Positions 34,861 through 42,350 of a DNA stretch of 64,000 nucleotides are shown one piece after another. The notes beneath the pieces are model-generated. The model did not search any database. It had not been told where the DNA came from and saw only the letters and a list, made by a program, of their open reading frames with translations. How positions within the stretch are numbered: the first letter of the stretch is position 1; each line of letters begins with the position of its first letter. The DNA lies in contig UBXV01000008.1 in NCBI GenBank assembly GCA_900469625.1, forward strand, positions 62,001-126,000, read 5' to 3'. This DNA is from Hyphomicrobiales bacterium (GTDB lineage: Bacteria > Pseudomonadota > Alphaproteobacteria > Rhizobiales > Rhizobiaceae). Position numbers and translations under genes: made by a program.

Positions 34861-35454
34861 TCACGCCGGATCGCAGCGCATCTTGTCTTCCCAGTGGCGC
34901 CGGCAATAGGAAACGTATTTCTCGTTGCCGCCGACCTCGATCTGCGCGCCCTGCCGCACGACGTTGCCTTGCCCGTCAAGGCGCACGACCATGGTCGCCT
35001 TACGGCCGCAGTCGCAGATCGTGCGCACTTCGCGCAGTTCGTCGGCGATGGCCAGAAGCGCCATCGAGCCCGGAAACAGCTTTCCTTGAAAATCGGTGCG
35101 CAGACCGTAGGCCATGACGGGAATGCCGATCCGGTCGGCGACCCGCGCCAGCTGCCAGACCTGCTCCTCGTTGAGGAACTGCGCCTCGTCGACGAACACG
35201 CAGGCGATCTTGCCGCCGCCGTCGCCGTGCAGCTTTTCGATCAGGCCATAGAGATCATCGTCGCCATGGAAGGGAATTGCGTCCGCATCGAGACCGATGC
35301 GCGAGGAGATGCGCCCGGCGCCGCCCCGGTCGTCGAAGGCCGCAATCAGCATGACGACGCGCATGCCGCGTTCCTGGTAGTTGTAGGACGCCTGCAAGAG
35401 GAGCGTGCTCTTGCCCGCGTTCATCGTCGCATAGCTGAAATAGAGTTTGGCCAT
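34861..35454 (-). CDS. tdk: Thymidine kinase
   Basis: This 197-residue type II thymidine kinase phosphorylates thymidine in the salvage pathway. The P-loop is in YATMNAGKST (8-17), the catalytic glutamate E90 is in VDEAQFL, and zinc-binding cysteines occur in ICDCGR and YCRRHWEDKMRC near the C-terminus. The start at 35454 (MAKLYFSYATMNAGKS) is the normal family start; a longer frame upstream has no conserved sequence. It is divergent from choX with a 250-bp gap that must hold both promoters. Confidence 0.95.
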   Translation of the reverse strand: MAKLYFSYATMNAGKSTLLLQASYNYQERGMRVVMLIAAFDDRGGAGRISSRIGLDADAIPFHGDDDLYGLIEKLHGDGGGKIACVFVDEAQFLNEEQVWQLARVADRIGIPVMAYGLRTDFQGKLFPGSMALLAIADELREVRTICDCGRKATMVVRLDGQGNVVRQGAQIEVGGNEKYVSYCRRHWEDKMRCDPA

Positions 35455-35704
35455 GTCCTGCCGCTTCCGGAAATCGTTTCGTCGGTACATGACGAGGCTT
35501 GGCCCCGAAGGCCAGAGCCCGATTGCACGGGCCCACAGTTTTTCGCCCGACTTGACCATTTCGTAGGCATTGCGACATTCTGCGTCGCAGCGTGCATCCC
35601 GCTCGCGTATTGACCTAATACACTTCCTTCGACATCAAAGCGCTTGAATTCGCTATCCAATGGTGTTTGGCTAAAACAATAATAGAGGCAGGGGAACGAC
35701 AACG

Positions 35705-36661
35705 ATGAACAAAGCACTCTCTCTCAAATTCTTGCTCGCGGGCGCCGTTTCGGTGGCTGCCCTTGTTGCCGGCAACGCCGCGGCAGCCGAGCCGGAAAGC
35801 TGTGGCACCGTCCGTTTCTCCGACGTCGGATGGACGGATATCACCGCCACCACCGCTACGGTTTCCGCCGTTCTCAAGGGCCTCGGCTATGAGACCGACA
35901 TCAAGGTTCTCTCCGTTCCGGTCACCTACACCTCGCTGAAGAACAAGGACATCGACGTCTTCCTCGGCAACTGGATGCCGACCCAGGAAAACGACGTTCG
36001 CCCCTATCTCGACGACAAGTCGGTCGAATCCTTCGGGCCAAACCTCGAAGGCGCGAAATACACGCTGGCGACAAACGCCAAGGGTGCCGAACTCGGCATC
36101 AAGGACTTCAAGGACATTGCCGCCCAGAAGGATGCGCTCGAAGGCAAGATCTACGGCATCGAGCCGGGCAATGACGGCAACCGCCTGATCATCGACATGG
36201 TCGACAAGGACACCTTCGGCCTCAAGGGCTTCGAAGTGGTCGAATCCTCCGAACAGGGCATGCTGGCGCAGGTCGCCCGCTCTGAAAAGGACGGCGCGCC
36301 CATCGTGTTCCTCGGCTGGGAACCGCATCCGATGAACGCCAATTTCAAGCTTACCTATCTCTCCGGCGGCGACGACATCTTCGGCGCGAACTTCGGCGGC
36401 GCCAGCGTCTTCACCAATGTGCGCGCCGGCTACACCACCGAATGCCCGAATGTCGGCAAGCTGCTGACGAACCTCAAGTTCTCGCTGCAGATGGAAAACG
36501 AGATCATGGGCAAGATCCTGAACGACGGCAAGGAACCGGATGCCGCCGCCAAGGAATGGCTGAAGGCCAACCCGGCGGCGATCGAACCATGGCTCGCCGG
36601 CGTCACCACCAAGGACGGTGGCGAGGGCCTCGCAGCCGCCAAGACCGCGCTCGGGCTCTGA
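35705..36661 (+). CDS. choX: Choline-binding periplasmic protein ChoX
   Basis: The 318-residue substrate-binding protein of the ABC choline transporter. A signal peptide (MNKALSLKFLLAGAVSVAALVAGNAAA) directs it to the periplasm. The residues that form the choline-binding aromatic box in the S. meliloti ChoX structure (W43, W90, Y119, W205) and the partner D45 are all present at the same positions. Choline is taken up for glycine-betaine synthesis, an osmoprotectant and carbon source. GGGGAA lies before the ATG. A terminator separates it from choW, so the binding protein may be made in excess. Confidence 0.96.
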   Translation: MNKALSLKFLLAGAVSVAALVAGNAAAAEPESCGTVRFSDVGWTDITATTATVSAVLKGLGYETDIKVLSVPVTYTSLKNKDIDVFLGNWMPTQENDVRPYLDDKSVESFGPNLEGAKYTLATNAKGAELGIKDFKDIAAQKDALEGKIYGIEPGNDGNRLIIDMVDKDTFGLKGFEVVESSEQGMLAQVARSEKDGAPIVFLGWEPHPMNANFKLTYLSGGDDIFGANFGGASVFTNVRAGYTTECPNVGKLLTNLKFSLQMENEIMGKILNDGKEPDAAAKEWLKANPAAIEPWLAGVTTKDGGEGLAAAKTALGL

Positions 36662-36669
36662 GCGACGAC

Positions 36670-36697
36670 AAGGCGGGGGAAAACCCCGCCTTTTTTT
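36670..36697 (+). terminator. Intercistronic terminator between choX and choW
   Basis: AAGGCGGGG and CCCCGCCTT form a 9-bp stem with a 5-nt loop, followed by seven T residues, in the 83-bp gap between choX and choW. Read-through past it would feed choWV at a lower level than choX. Confidence 0.85.
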
Positions 36698-36744
36698 CAC
36701 CGCATCGCGCGATAGTTTTGATTTGACGAGACGGATTCACCCCT

Positions 36745-37590
36745 GTGGAATTTCTGACCGAGTACCGCATCCCAATCGGCGGCTGGGCCAAGGCGTTCGT
36801 CGACTGGCTGACGACGAACTTCGAGCTATTCTTCGACCAGCTCGCCCGCTTCCTGTCCGGCGTCGTCGGCATCCTGCTCTATGTCCTGCAGACGCCGCAC
36901 CCGCTGATCGTGGTCGCGGTGATCACCGCCCTTGCCTGGTGGTTCCGCCGCTCGCTCGGCATCACGCTGTTCACCGGCCTCGGCCTGCTCCTGATCATCA
37001 ACCAGGGCTATTGGAAGGAAACGACGGAGACGCTGGCGCTGGTGCTGGCAGCCAGCGTCGTCAGCATGGCCGTCGGTGTGCCCCTTGGCATTGCCGCGGC
37101 GCGCCGCGCCTGGGTCTACGCCGTCATGCGGCCGATCCTTGACCTGATGCAGACGATCCCGACCTTCGTCTACCTGATCCCTGCCCTCATCCTGTTCGGC
37201 CTCGGCATGGTGCCGGGCCTGATCGCCACCGTGATCTTCGCCATTCCGGCACCCATCCGCCTCACCCGCCTCGGCATCATCTCGACGCCGCCCTCGCTGG
37301 TGGAGGCCGCCCAGGCCTTCGGCGCGACGCCCGGCCAGGTGTTGCGCAAGGTCGAACTGCCCTTCGCCATGCCGCAGATCATGGCGGGCCTCACCCAGAC
37401 GATCATGCTGTCGCTGTCGATGGTGGTCATCGCGGCGCTTGTCGGTGCCAACGGGCTTGGCGTGCCCGTCCTTCGCGCCCTGAACTCGGTCAATGTCGCC
37501 AAGGGCTTCGAGGCCGGTCTCTGCATCGTCATCCTCGCCATCATCCTCGACCGCCTGTTCCGCTCGTCCGACGAAGGAGAAGGCGCATGA
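36745..37590 (+). CDS. choW: Choline ABC transporter permease
   Basis: The 281-residue inner-membrane subunit of the ChoXWV transporter. About six membrane helices are seen, and EAAQAFGATPGQVLRKVELPFAMPQI is the EAA loop that contacts the ATPase. The start is a GTG at 36745, with a weak GGA about 9 nt upstream. The stop overlaps the choV start in ATGA, so the two are translated together. It follows choX after an intercistronic terminator. Confidence 0.95.
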   Translation: MEFLTEYRIPIGGWAKAFVDWLTTNFELFFDQLARFLSGVVGILLYVLQTPHPLIVVAVITALAWWFRRSLGITLFTGLGLLLIINQGYWKETTETLALVLAASVVSMAVGVPLGIAAARRAWVYAVMRPILDLMQTIPTFVYLIPALILFGLGMVPGLIATVIFAIPAPIRLTRLGIISTPPSLVEAAQAFGATPGQVLRKVELPFAMPQIMAGLTQTIMLSLSMVVIAALVGANGLGVPVLRALNSVNVAKGFEAGLCIVILAIILDRLFRSSDEGEGA

Positions 37591-38636
37591 CCGACGCCGT
37601 CGTATTCAAGAACGTCGACATCATCTTCGGCAACAATCCGCAGACCGCGCTGCAGATGGTCGACCAGGGCAAGACCCGCGACGAGATCGGCGCCGCCACC
37701 GGCCTGGTTCTCGGCGTCGCCGGTGCAACGCTGTCGATCAACGAGGGCGAGATCCTCGTGCTGATGGGGCTATCGGGCTCCGGCAAGTCGACGCTGCTTC
37801 GCGCCGTCAACGGCCTTGCGCCCGTCGTTCGCGGCGAAGTCGAGGTCAAGACCGCCAACGGGCCCCTCAACCCCTATCGCACGTCGCCGAAGTCGCTGCG
37901 CGACTTCCGCATGCACACCGTCTCGATGGTGTTCCAGCAGTTCGCGCTGCTGCCCTGGCGCACCGTCGCCGACAATGTCGGCTTCGGGCTGGAGCTTGCC
38001 GGCATGCCGGATGCGGAGCGCAAGGCCCGCGTCGGCGAACAGCTGGAACTCGTCAACCTGACGAAATGGGCGGGCCGCAAGGTCAACGAGCTTTCGGGCG
38101 GCATGCAGCAGCGCGTCGGCCTTGCCCGCGCCTTTGCCACCGGCGCGCCGATCCTTTTGATGGACGAACCGTTTTCGGCCCTGGACCCACTGATCCGCAC
38201 ACGCCTCCAGGATGAACTGCTCGAGTTCCAGCGTCGTTTGAAGAAGACCATCGTCTTCGTCAGCCATGACCTCGACGAGGCGTTCCGCATCGGCAACCGC
38301 ATCGCCATCATGGAGGGTGGGCGCATCATCCAGTGCGGCACGCCGCAGGACATCGTCAGAAACCCCGCCAACCAGTATGTCGCCGATTTCGTCCAGCACA
38401 TGAACCCGATCACCATGCTGACGGCCAAGGACGTGATGCAGACCGGCGTCCAGCGTGGGGCGACCGTCGCCGGCGTGACGGCGACCGCCAAGCCGACGAC
38501 GCCGCTGGTCGACATCCTCGACGCCATGTCCCGCCAGCCGGGTAGCGTCGGCGTCGTCGACAACGGTTCCGTCGTCGGCACGATCAATGCGCAGAACATC
38601 GTCGAGGGCCTGACGCGACACCGCAACAAAAGTTGA
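37587..38636 (+). CDS. choV: Choline ABC transporter ATP-binding protein
   Basis: The 349-residue ATPase that powers choline import. Walker A is GLSGSGKST, the signature LSGGMQQRVGLARA and Walker B LLMDEPFSALD are intact, and the H-loop is in FVSHDLDEA. A C-terminal extension after HMNPITMLTAKDV (about 270 onward) resembles the CBS-like regulatory tail of ProV/OpuAA transporters, which senses ionic strength. It overlaps choW by 4 nt. A terminator follows at 38659. Confidence 0.96.
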   Translation: MTDAVVFKNVDIIFGNNPQTALQMVDQGKTRDEIGAATGLVLGVAGATLSINEGEILVLMGLSGSGKSTLLRAVNGLAPVVRGEVEVKTANGPLNPYRTSPKSLRDFRMHTVSMVFQQFALLPWRTVADNVGFGLELAGMPDAERKARVGEQLELVNLTKWAGRKVNELSGGMQQRVGLARAFATGAPILLMDEPFSALDPLIRTRLQDELLEFQRRLKKTIVFVSHDLDEAFRIGNRIAIMEGGRIIQCGTPQDIVRNPANQYVADFVQHMNPITMLTAKDVMQTGVQRGATVAGVTATAKPTTPLVDILDAMSRQPGSVGVVDNGSVVGTINAQNIVEGLTRHRNKS

Positions 38637-38658
38637 CGAAAGCGCACAAGAAGCCAAT

Positions 38659-38684
38659 AAAGCCCGGACCCGTTCCGGGCTTTT
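38659..38684 (+). terminator. Terminator of choXWV
   Basis: AAAGCCCGGA and TCCGGGCTTT form a 10-bp stem with a 5-nt loop, followed by TTTT. It is 22 nt after the choV stop. Confidence 0.9.
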
Positions 38685-38724
38685 GCGTTCGGGGTGCGGG
38701 CTGCACGTCAGGAAGGACCGAGGA

Positions 38725-39468
38725 ATGACCGACAAGCCGAACGTTTTGCGCGAAACCGACGATGAAGCGCGCAAGCTCGCGCACACCCTTCTGCGCGGCG
38801 CCCGCAGCGGCTCCCTTGCGGCCATCGAGCCGGAAAGCGGCGGTTTCCCCTTCGTCAGCCGCGTGCTCGTCGGCATGGATGTCGATGGCGTGCCGTTGAT
38901 CCTGATCTCGAAACTGTCGACCCATACCAAGGCGCTGCTCGCCGATACCCGCGCCTCGCTTCTGACGGGAGAACCCGGCAAGGGCGATCCGCTCGCCCAT
39001 CCTCGGCTCACGGTCCAGTGCGAGGCGGAGGCGGTTGCGCGTGATTCGGACGCACACGCCCGCATACGCGAGCGTTTCGTCCGTCGGCATCCGAAATCGA
39101 AGCTCTATGTCGACTTCCCGGACTTCGGTTTCTTCCGCCTGAACCCGTTACGTGCGAGCCTTAACGGTGGATTTGGCCGGGCCTACGTGCTGTCGGCCGC
39201 AGATCTCGTGATCGATTCGCCCGCCACCGCATCTCTCGCCGCCATGGAAAACGGCGCAATCGAGCATATGAATGCCGATCATGGAGAAGCGGTCAGATTT
39301 TATGCTGAAAAACTCTGCAATGCGCCCGCAGGCGACTGGAAGGTGGTGGGCATCGACGCGGCCGGACTGGATCTCGCCTATGGCGACCAATTGAAGCGGC
39401 TCGATTTCCCTGCCCCGTTGCAGGACAGTTCGGAGTTACGGCCACTTTTGCGCGAACTTTACGGTTAA
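38725..39468 (+). CDS. HugZ-like split-barrel protein (PNPOx-like plus DUF2470)
   Basis: A 247-residue protein with an N-terminal flavin-reductase-like split barrel (ARKLAHTLLRGARSGSLAAI, about 15-34; LISKLSTHTKALLADTRASLL, about 60-80) and a C-terminal domain with EHMNADHGEAV, the DUF2470 signature. This domain order is found in HugZ-type heme oxygenases and in pyridoxamine-phosphate-oxidase-like proteins. No signal peptide. Whether it degrades heme is not shown by the sequence; its nearest heme-related gene, shmR, is 16 kb away. GAGGA precedes the ATG at 38725. Confidence 0.85.
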   Translation: MTDKPNVLRETDDEARKLAHTLLRGARSGSLAAIEPESGGFPFVSRVLVGMDVDGVPLILISKLSTHTKALLADTRASLLTGEPGKGDPLAHPRLTVQCEAEAVARDSDAHARIRERFVRRHPKSKLYVDFPDFGFFRLNPLRASLNGGFGRAYVLSAADLVIDSPATASLAAMENGAIEHMNADHGEAVRFYAEKLCNAPAGDWKVVGIDAAGLDLAYGDQLKRLDFPAPLQDSSELRPLLRELYG

Positions 39469-39515
39469 TCGCTCGCCAAATACCCCCATTTCTTGCAGTA
39501 GGTAGTTGCCCTTTT

Positions 39516-39531
39516 ATGCATCACGACTAAT
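39516..39531 (-). promoter_or_regulatory. NolR-type operator upstream of nolR
   Basis: On the minus strand the bases read ATTAG, nine others, then AT, matching the published NolR consensus (A/T)TTAG-N9-A(T/A). It lies 45 nt before the nolR start, where NolR would repress its own gene. Confidence 0.65.
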
Positions 39532-39575
39532 TATCGTCCTTCGTCAACCATAACTACGTGTGATGTAATTTTCGC

Positions 39576-39932
39576 ATGGAGCACGCAATGCAGCCACTTT
39601 CGCCTGAAAAACACGATGAAGCCGAGATAGCAGCCGGCTTCCTCTCGGCCATGGCAAATCCTAAGCGCCTTCTCATCCTCGATTCCCTTGTCAAGGAAGA
39701 GATGGCCGTCGGCGCATTGGCCAACAAGGTGGGCTTGAGCCAGTCCGCTCTGTCCCAGCATCTGTCGAAACTGCGCGCCCAGAACCTGGTCAGCACGCGC
39801 CGTGACGCACAGACGATCTACTATTCCAGCTCGTCTGACGCCGTCATGAGGATTCTGGGTACCCTGTCCGACATCTATGGCGTCGAAGCAAACGCCATGG
39901 CAGAAAAGACGTTGGTCCGCCGCTCGGCCTGA
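39576..39932 (+). CDS. nolR: Nodulation regulator NolR (ArsR-family)
   Basis: The 118-residue winged-helix repressor has the sequence of rhizobial NolR, which controls nod genes and a wide set of core genes. The recognition helix region is VGLSQSALSQHLSKLR, and Q56, reported as the residue that adapts NolR to asymmetric sites, is in place when numbering from this ATG. The reading frame is intact, unlike the frameshifted copy in S. meliloti 1021. A second Met (39588) with GGAG upstream is a possible alternative start. A NolR-type site lies in the promoter, consistent with autoregulation. Confidence 0.93.
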   Translation: MEHAMQPLSPEKHDEAEIAAGFLSAMANPKRLLILDSLVKEEMAVGALANKVGLSQSALSQHLSKLRAQNLVSTRRDAQTIYYSSSSDAVMRILGTLSDIYGVEANAMAEKTLVRRSA

Positions 39933-39968
39933 CCTCATCAGTCCGTAACAGGGATCTTGCCCTGAAGT

Positions 39969-40000
39969 AGCCCCACTCGAGCGATCGCGCGGGGCTTATT
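39969..40000 (+). terminator. Probable nolR terminator
   Basis: AGCCCC pairs with GGGGCT, with an inner GCGATCGC palindrome in the loop, followed by TATTCATTTC. It lies 37 nt after the nolR stop. Confidence 0.6.
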
Positions 40001-40160
40001 CATTTCTAGAGCCCGGCAAACCGCGCATAGCCATTGCCTTGTCGAAGGGCGGGCGGGCTCCGTTTGCTGGGCCCTCCGATGCTTGTCGTCGATGTTTACC
40101 CGCCCTTGAGATTTCAGGGGCAGGATGCGCCCCGAGCGAAACAGCCGGGACATCGGGTTC

Positions 40161-41207
40161 ATGCAAGACAAGGTCCGTTGGGGCATCGCCGGTACCGGCG
40201 CGATCGCAGAGAGCTTCGCGTCCGATATTCAGTTTGCCGGCAACGCCGAGCTGACGGCCGTCTATTCCCGCAGCAAGGACAAGGCCGAGGCCTTCGCCGC
40301 CCGGTTCGGCGACATCATAGCCCATTCCAGCATCGATGCCTTTGCCGCCGATCCCGCTATCGATGCGGTTTACGTCGCCTCCCCCAACGCCGTCCACCTG
40401 GAGCAGGGCATCGTCTTCCTGTCGGCGAACAAGTCCGTTCTGGTCGAAAAGCCGTTGGCGACGTCGTTCGACGACGCGCGGTCGCTCGCAGCGCTTGCGG
40501 CGACCAAGGGGCTTTTCGCCATGGAGGGCCTGTGGACCTGCTTCCTGCCCGCGATCGCCAAGGCCCGCGCCCTGCTGGACGCAGAGGCTCTCGGGCGCAT
40601 CCGGCACGTGACGGCCGAGCTTGCCTACGAGAAGCCGTTTGATCCCAACAGCCGCTTCTTTGACGCGAGGCTCGGCGGTGGCTCGTTGCTTGACCTCGGC
40701 ATCTATCCGCTGTCGCTTTGCCTCAATCTGTTCGGCCAGCCGCGGGCAGTCGAAGGCCGCTGGCAGCGCGCACCGACCGGTGTCGATCTGTCGGCTGACA
40801 TGTGCCTGTCCTACACCGGCTTCCAGGCTCATCTGTCCTGTGGCTTCGACCGCGACGGCGAAAACCGGTTCGTCATCGACGGCGATCGCGGCACGCTCGT
40901 CATCGACGCACCGTTTCTGAAGGCGAGCCGCCTGTTCCTTGCCAACAACGGTTTGGTGCGCAAGGCGATCGCACCGAGAGGCCGGGGCCTGTGGGCGAAA
41001 GGGTTGACGCGCGCCGCCAGGCGCATCTCCCTGCCCGGTCTTCAGCGCTTCGACCTGCCTTTCCCTGGCAACGGCTTGCAGTTCGAGATCGTGGCCGCGA
41101 GCGCCGCAATCCTGGAAGGCTGGCACGAGCATCTGCTCATGCCGACATCGCGAAGCCTGCAGGCCATCGAGATCATCGAAACGATCCGCGGCCTGCCGCC
41201 GTCATAG
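40161..41207 (+). CDS. Gfo/Idh/MocA-family oxidoreductase
   Basis: The 348-residue enzyme is an NAD(P)-dependent sugar or polyol dehydrogenase of the Gfo/Idh/MocA group. The nucleotide-binding motif is WGIAGTGAIAESFASD at the start, and VEKPLATS carries the EKP catalytic lysine. Later RHVTAELAYEKPF and GGGSLLDLGIYPLSL are typical of the trans-dihydrodiol/xylose dehydrogenase branch. The start at 40161 is chosen by homology to family starts; 40125 is an alternative. It is convergent with a second oxidoreductase of the same superfamily, overlapping it by 6 nt. Confidence 0.88.
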   Translation: MQDKVRWGIAGTGAIAESFASDIQFAGNAELTAVYSRSKDKAEAFAARFGDIIAHSSIDAFAADPAIDAVYVASPNAVHLEQGIVFLSANKSVLVEKPLATSFDDARSLAALAATKGLFAMEGLWTCFLPAIAKARALLDAEALGRIRHVTAELAYEKPFDPNSRFFDARLGGGSLLDLGIYPLSLCLNLFGQPRAVEGRWQRAPTGVDLSADMCLSYTGFQAHLSCGFDRDGENRFVIDGDRGTLVIDAPFLKASRLFLANNGLVRKAIAPRGRGLWAKGLTRAARRISLPGLQRFDLPFPGNGLQFEIVAASAAILEGWHEHLLMPTSRSLQAIEIIETIRGLPPS

Positions 41208-42338
41208 GTCGCGTGGACGGTAGCCCTGCCGGCCGTTGTTGAGGGCAAGCACGATTTCGGTCAGATGGCGCGCGGTTGCGCCGGAAAAGAACGGCGTCGT
41301 TCCCTTTGCGATTGCGTCGGCCTGCGCGGCGATGCCGCCGACGAAGTCGATCCTCGAGGGATAGGCGGGCAAGGCCGATGTCGCTGCCCGCTTGGGATAC
41401 CCGACCCTGTTGCCGGCATAGAGCCTGAGCGGCAGCTTGCGACCGACCTTCCACTCGACCCAGTCGAGAACGCGATGCTGCAGCGAGCGCTTGGCGCCGA
41501 AGGCTTCCAGATGAATGGGCGAACGGTTGTCCCAGAGATCGCGCACGACGATAGTGCCCTTGTCACCGATGATGGTCAGCGAACGGTCGCGCGGGGCCGC
41601 CAGTCCGCAGGTCACCCGCGCCGTCACACCGGAGCGGAATGACAGGCAGCCGACCGAAAAATCCGGGCCGAGACGCAGGCTCTCCGTGCCCGGCCCTTTG
41701 TCCGGGAAGGTCAGCGCGGAAACGGCAGTGACCTCGGCAACCGGACCGAACAGCGAGACGAGCCAGCTTGCCGCATAGCCCGCATGTTCAAGCGTGCAGC
41801 CGACTTCGAACTCGTGCACGCCCGGCCAGCGGGCGCCGGAACGGCTGCGCCAGTCACGCCAGTTGGCCTTGAACACCGGGCCGTCCTCCATTTCGGCATA
41901 GGCAAGGCGCGGCGTGCCGATGGCACCACTTTTAAGCAGCGAGGCGCAGAGCGCATGCGCTTCGCTGAGCGCATTGGCGGGCGCGCCGGCAAGGACGAGC
42001 CCTCGCTCTTTCGCCAGTTCCACCAGTTCGCTCGCCTCGTCGACATCCATCGCCAGCGGCTTCTCGCAATAGACGTGCTTGCCGGCGCAAAGTGCCGCAC
42101 GGTTTACGGTATAGTGGCTCTCCGGCGTCGTCAGGTTGACGACGATCGCCACCGCCGGGTCAGCCAGCGCCTCCTCAAGCGACGCGTAGCGCTCGACCTT
42201 CCAATAGTCGGCAAATGCATCCAGGCGCGCCACGTCGCGGTCCCATGCGCCCGTGAGCCGGAGTTGCGGATGGTTGGCAAGCGTCGTCATGTAATAATCG
42301 GCAACGAAGCCGGTCCCGACAAAGGCAATTCCGGTCAT
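41202..42338 (-). CDS. Gfo/Idh/MocA-family oxidoreductase
   Basis: A 378-residue relative of the preceding enzyme. The N-terminus (MTGIAFVGTGFVADYYM) is a Rossmann nucleotide-binding fold, and YCEKPLAMD has the EKP lysine. The sugar-binding half includes WPGVHEFEVGCTLEHAGYAASWLVSLFG. It lies 12 nt after the GH9 cellulase gene on the same strand, so both are likely in one transcript and might act on a glycan or its breakdown product. The substrate is unknown. Confidence 0.88.
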   Translation of the reverse strand: MTGIAFVGTGFVADYYMTTLANHPQLRLTGAWDRDVARLDAFADYWKVERYASLEEALADPAVAIVVNLTTPESHYTVNRAALCAGKHVYCEKPLAMDVDEASELVELAKERGLVLAGAPANALSEAHALCASLLKSGAIGTPRLAYAEMEDGPVFKANWRDWRSRSGARWPGVHEFEVGCTLEHAGYAASWLVSLFGPVAEVTAVSALTFPDKGPGTESLRLGPDFSVGCLSFRSGVTARVTCGLAAPRDRSLTIIGDKGTIVVRDLWDNRSPIHLEAFGAKRSLQHRVLDWVEWKVGRKLPLRLYAGNRVGYPKRAATSALPAYPSRIDFVGGIAAQADAIAKGTTPFFSGATARHLTEIVLALNNGRQGYRPRDL

Positions 42339-42350
42339 GACTGCGGCCCC

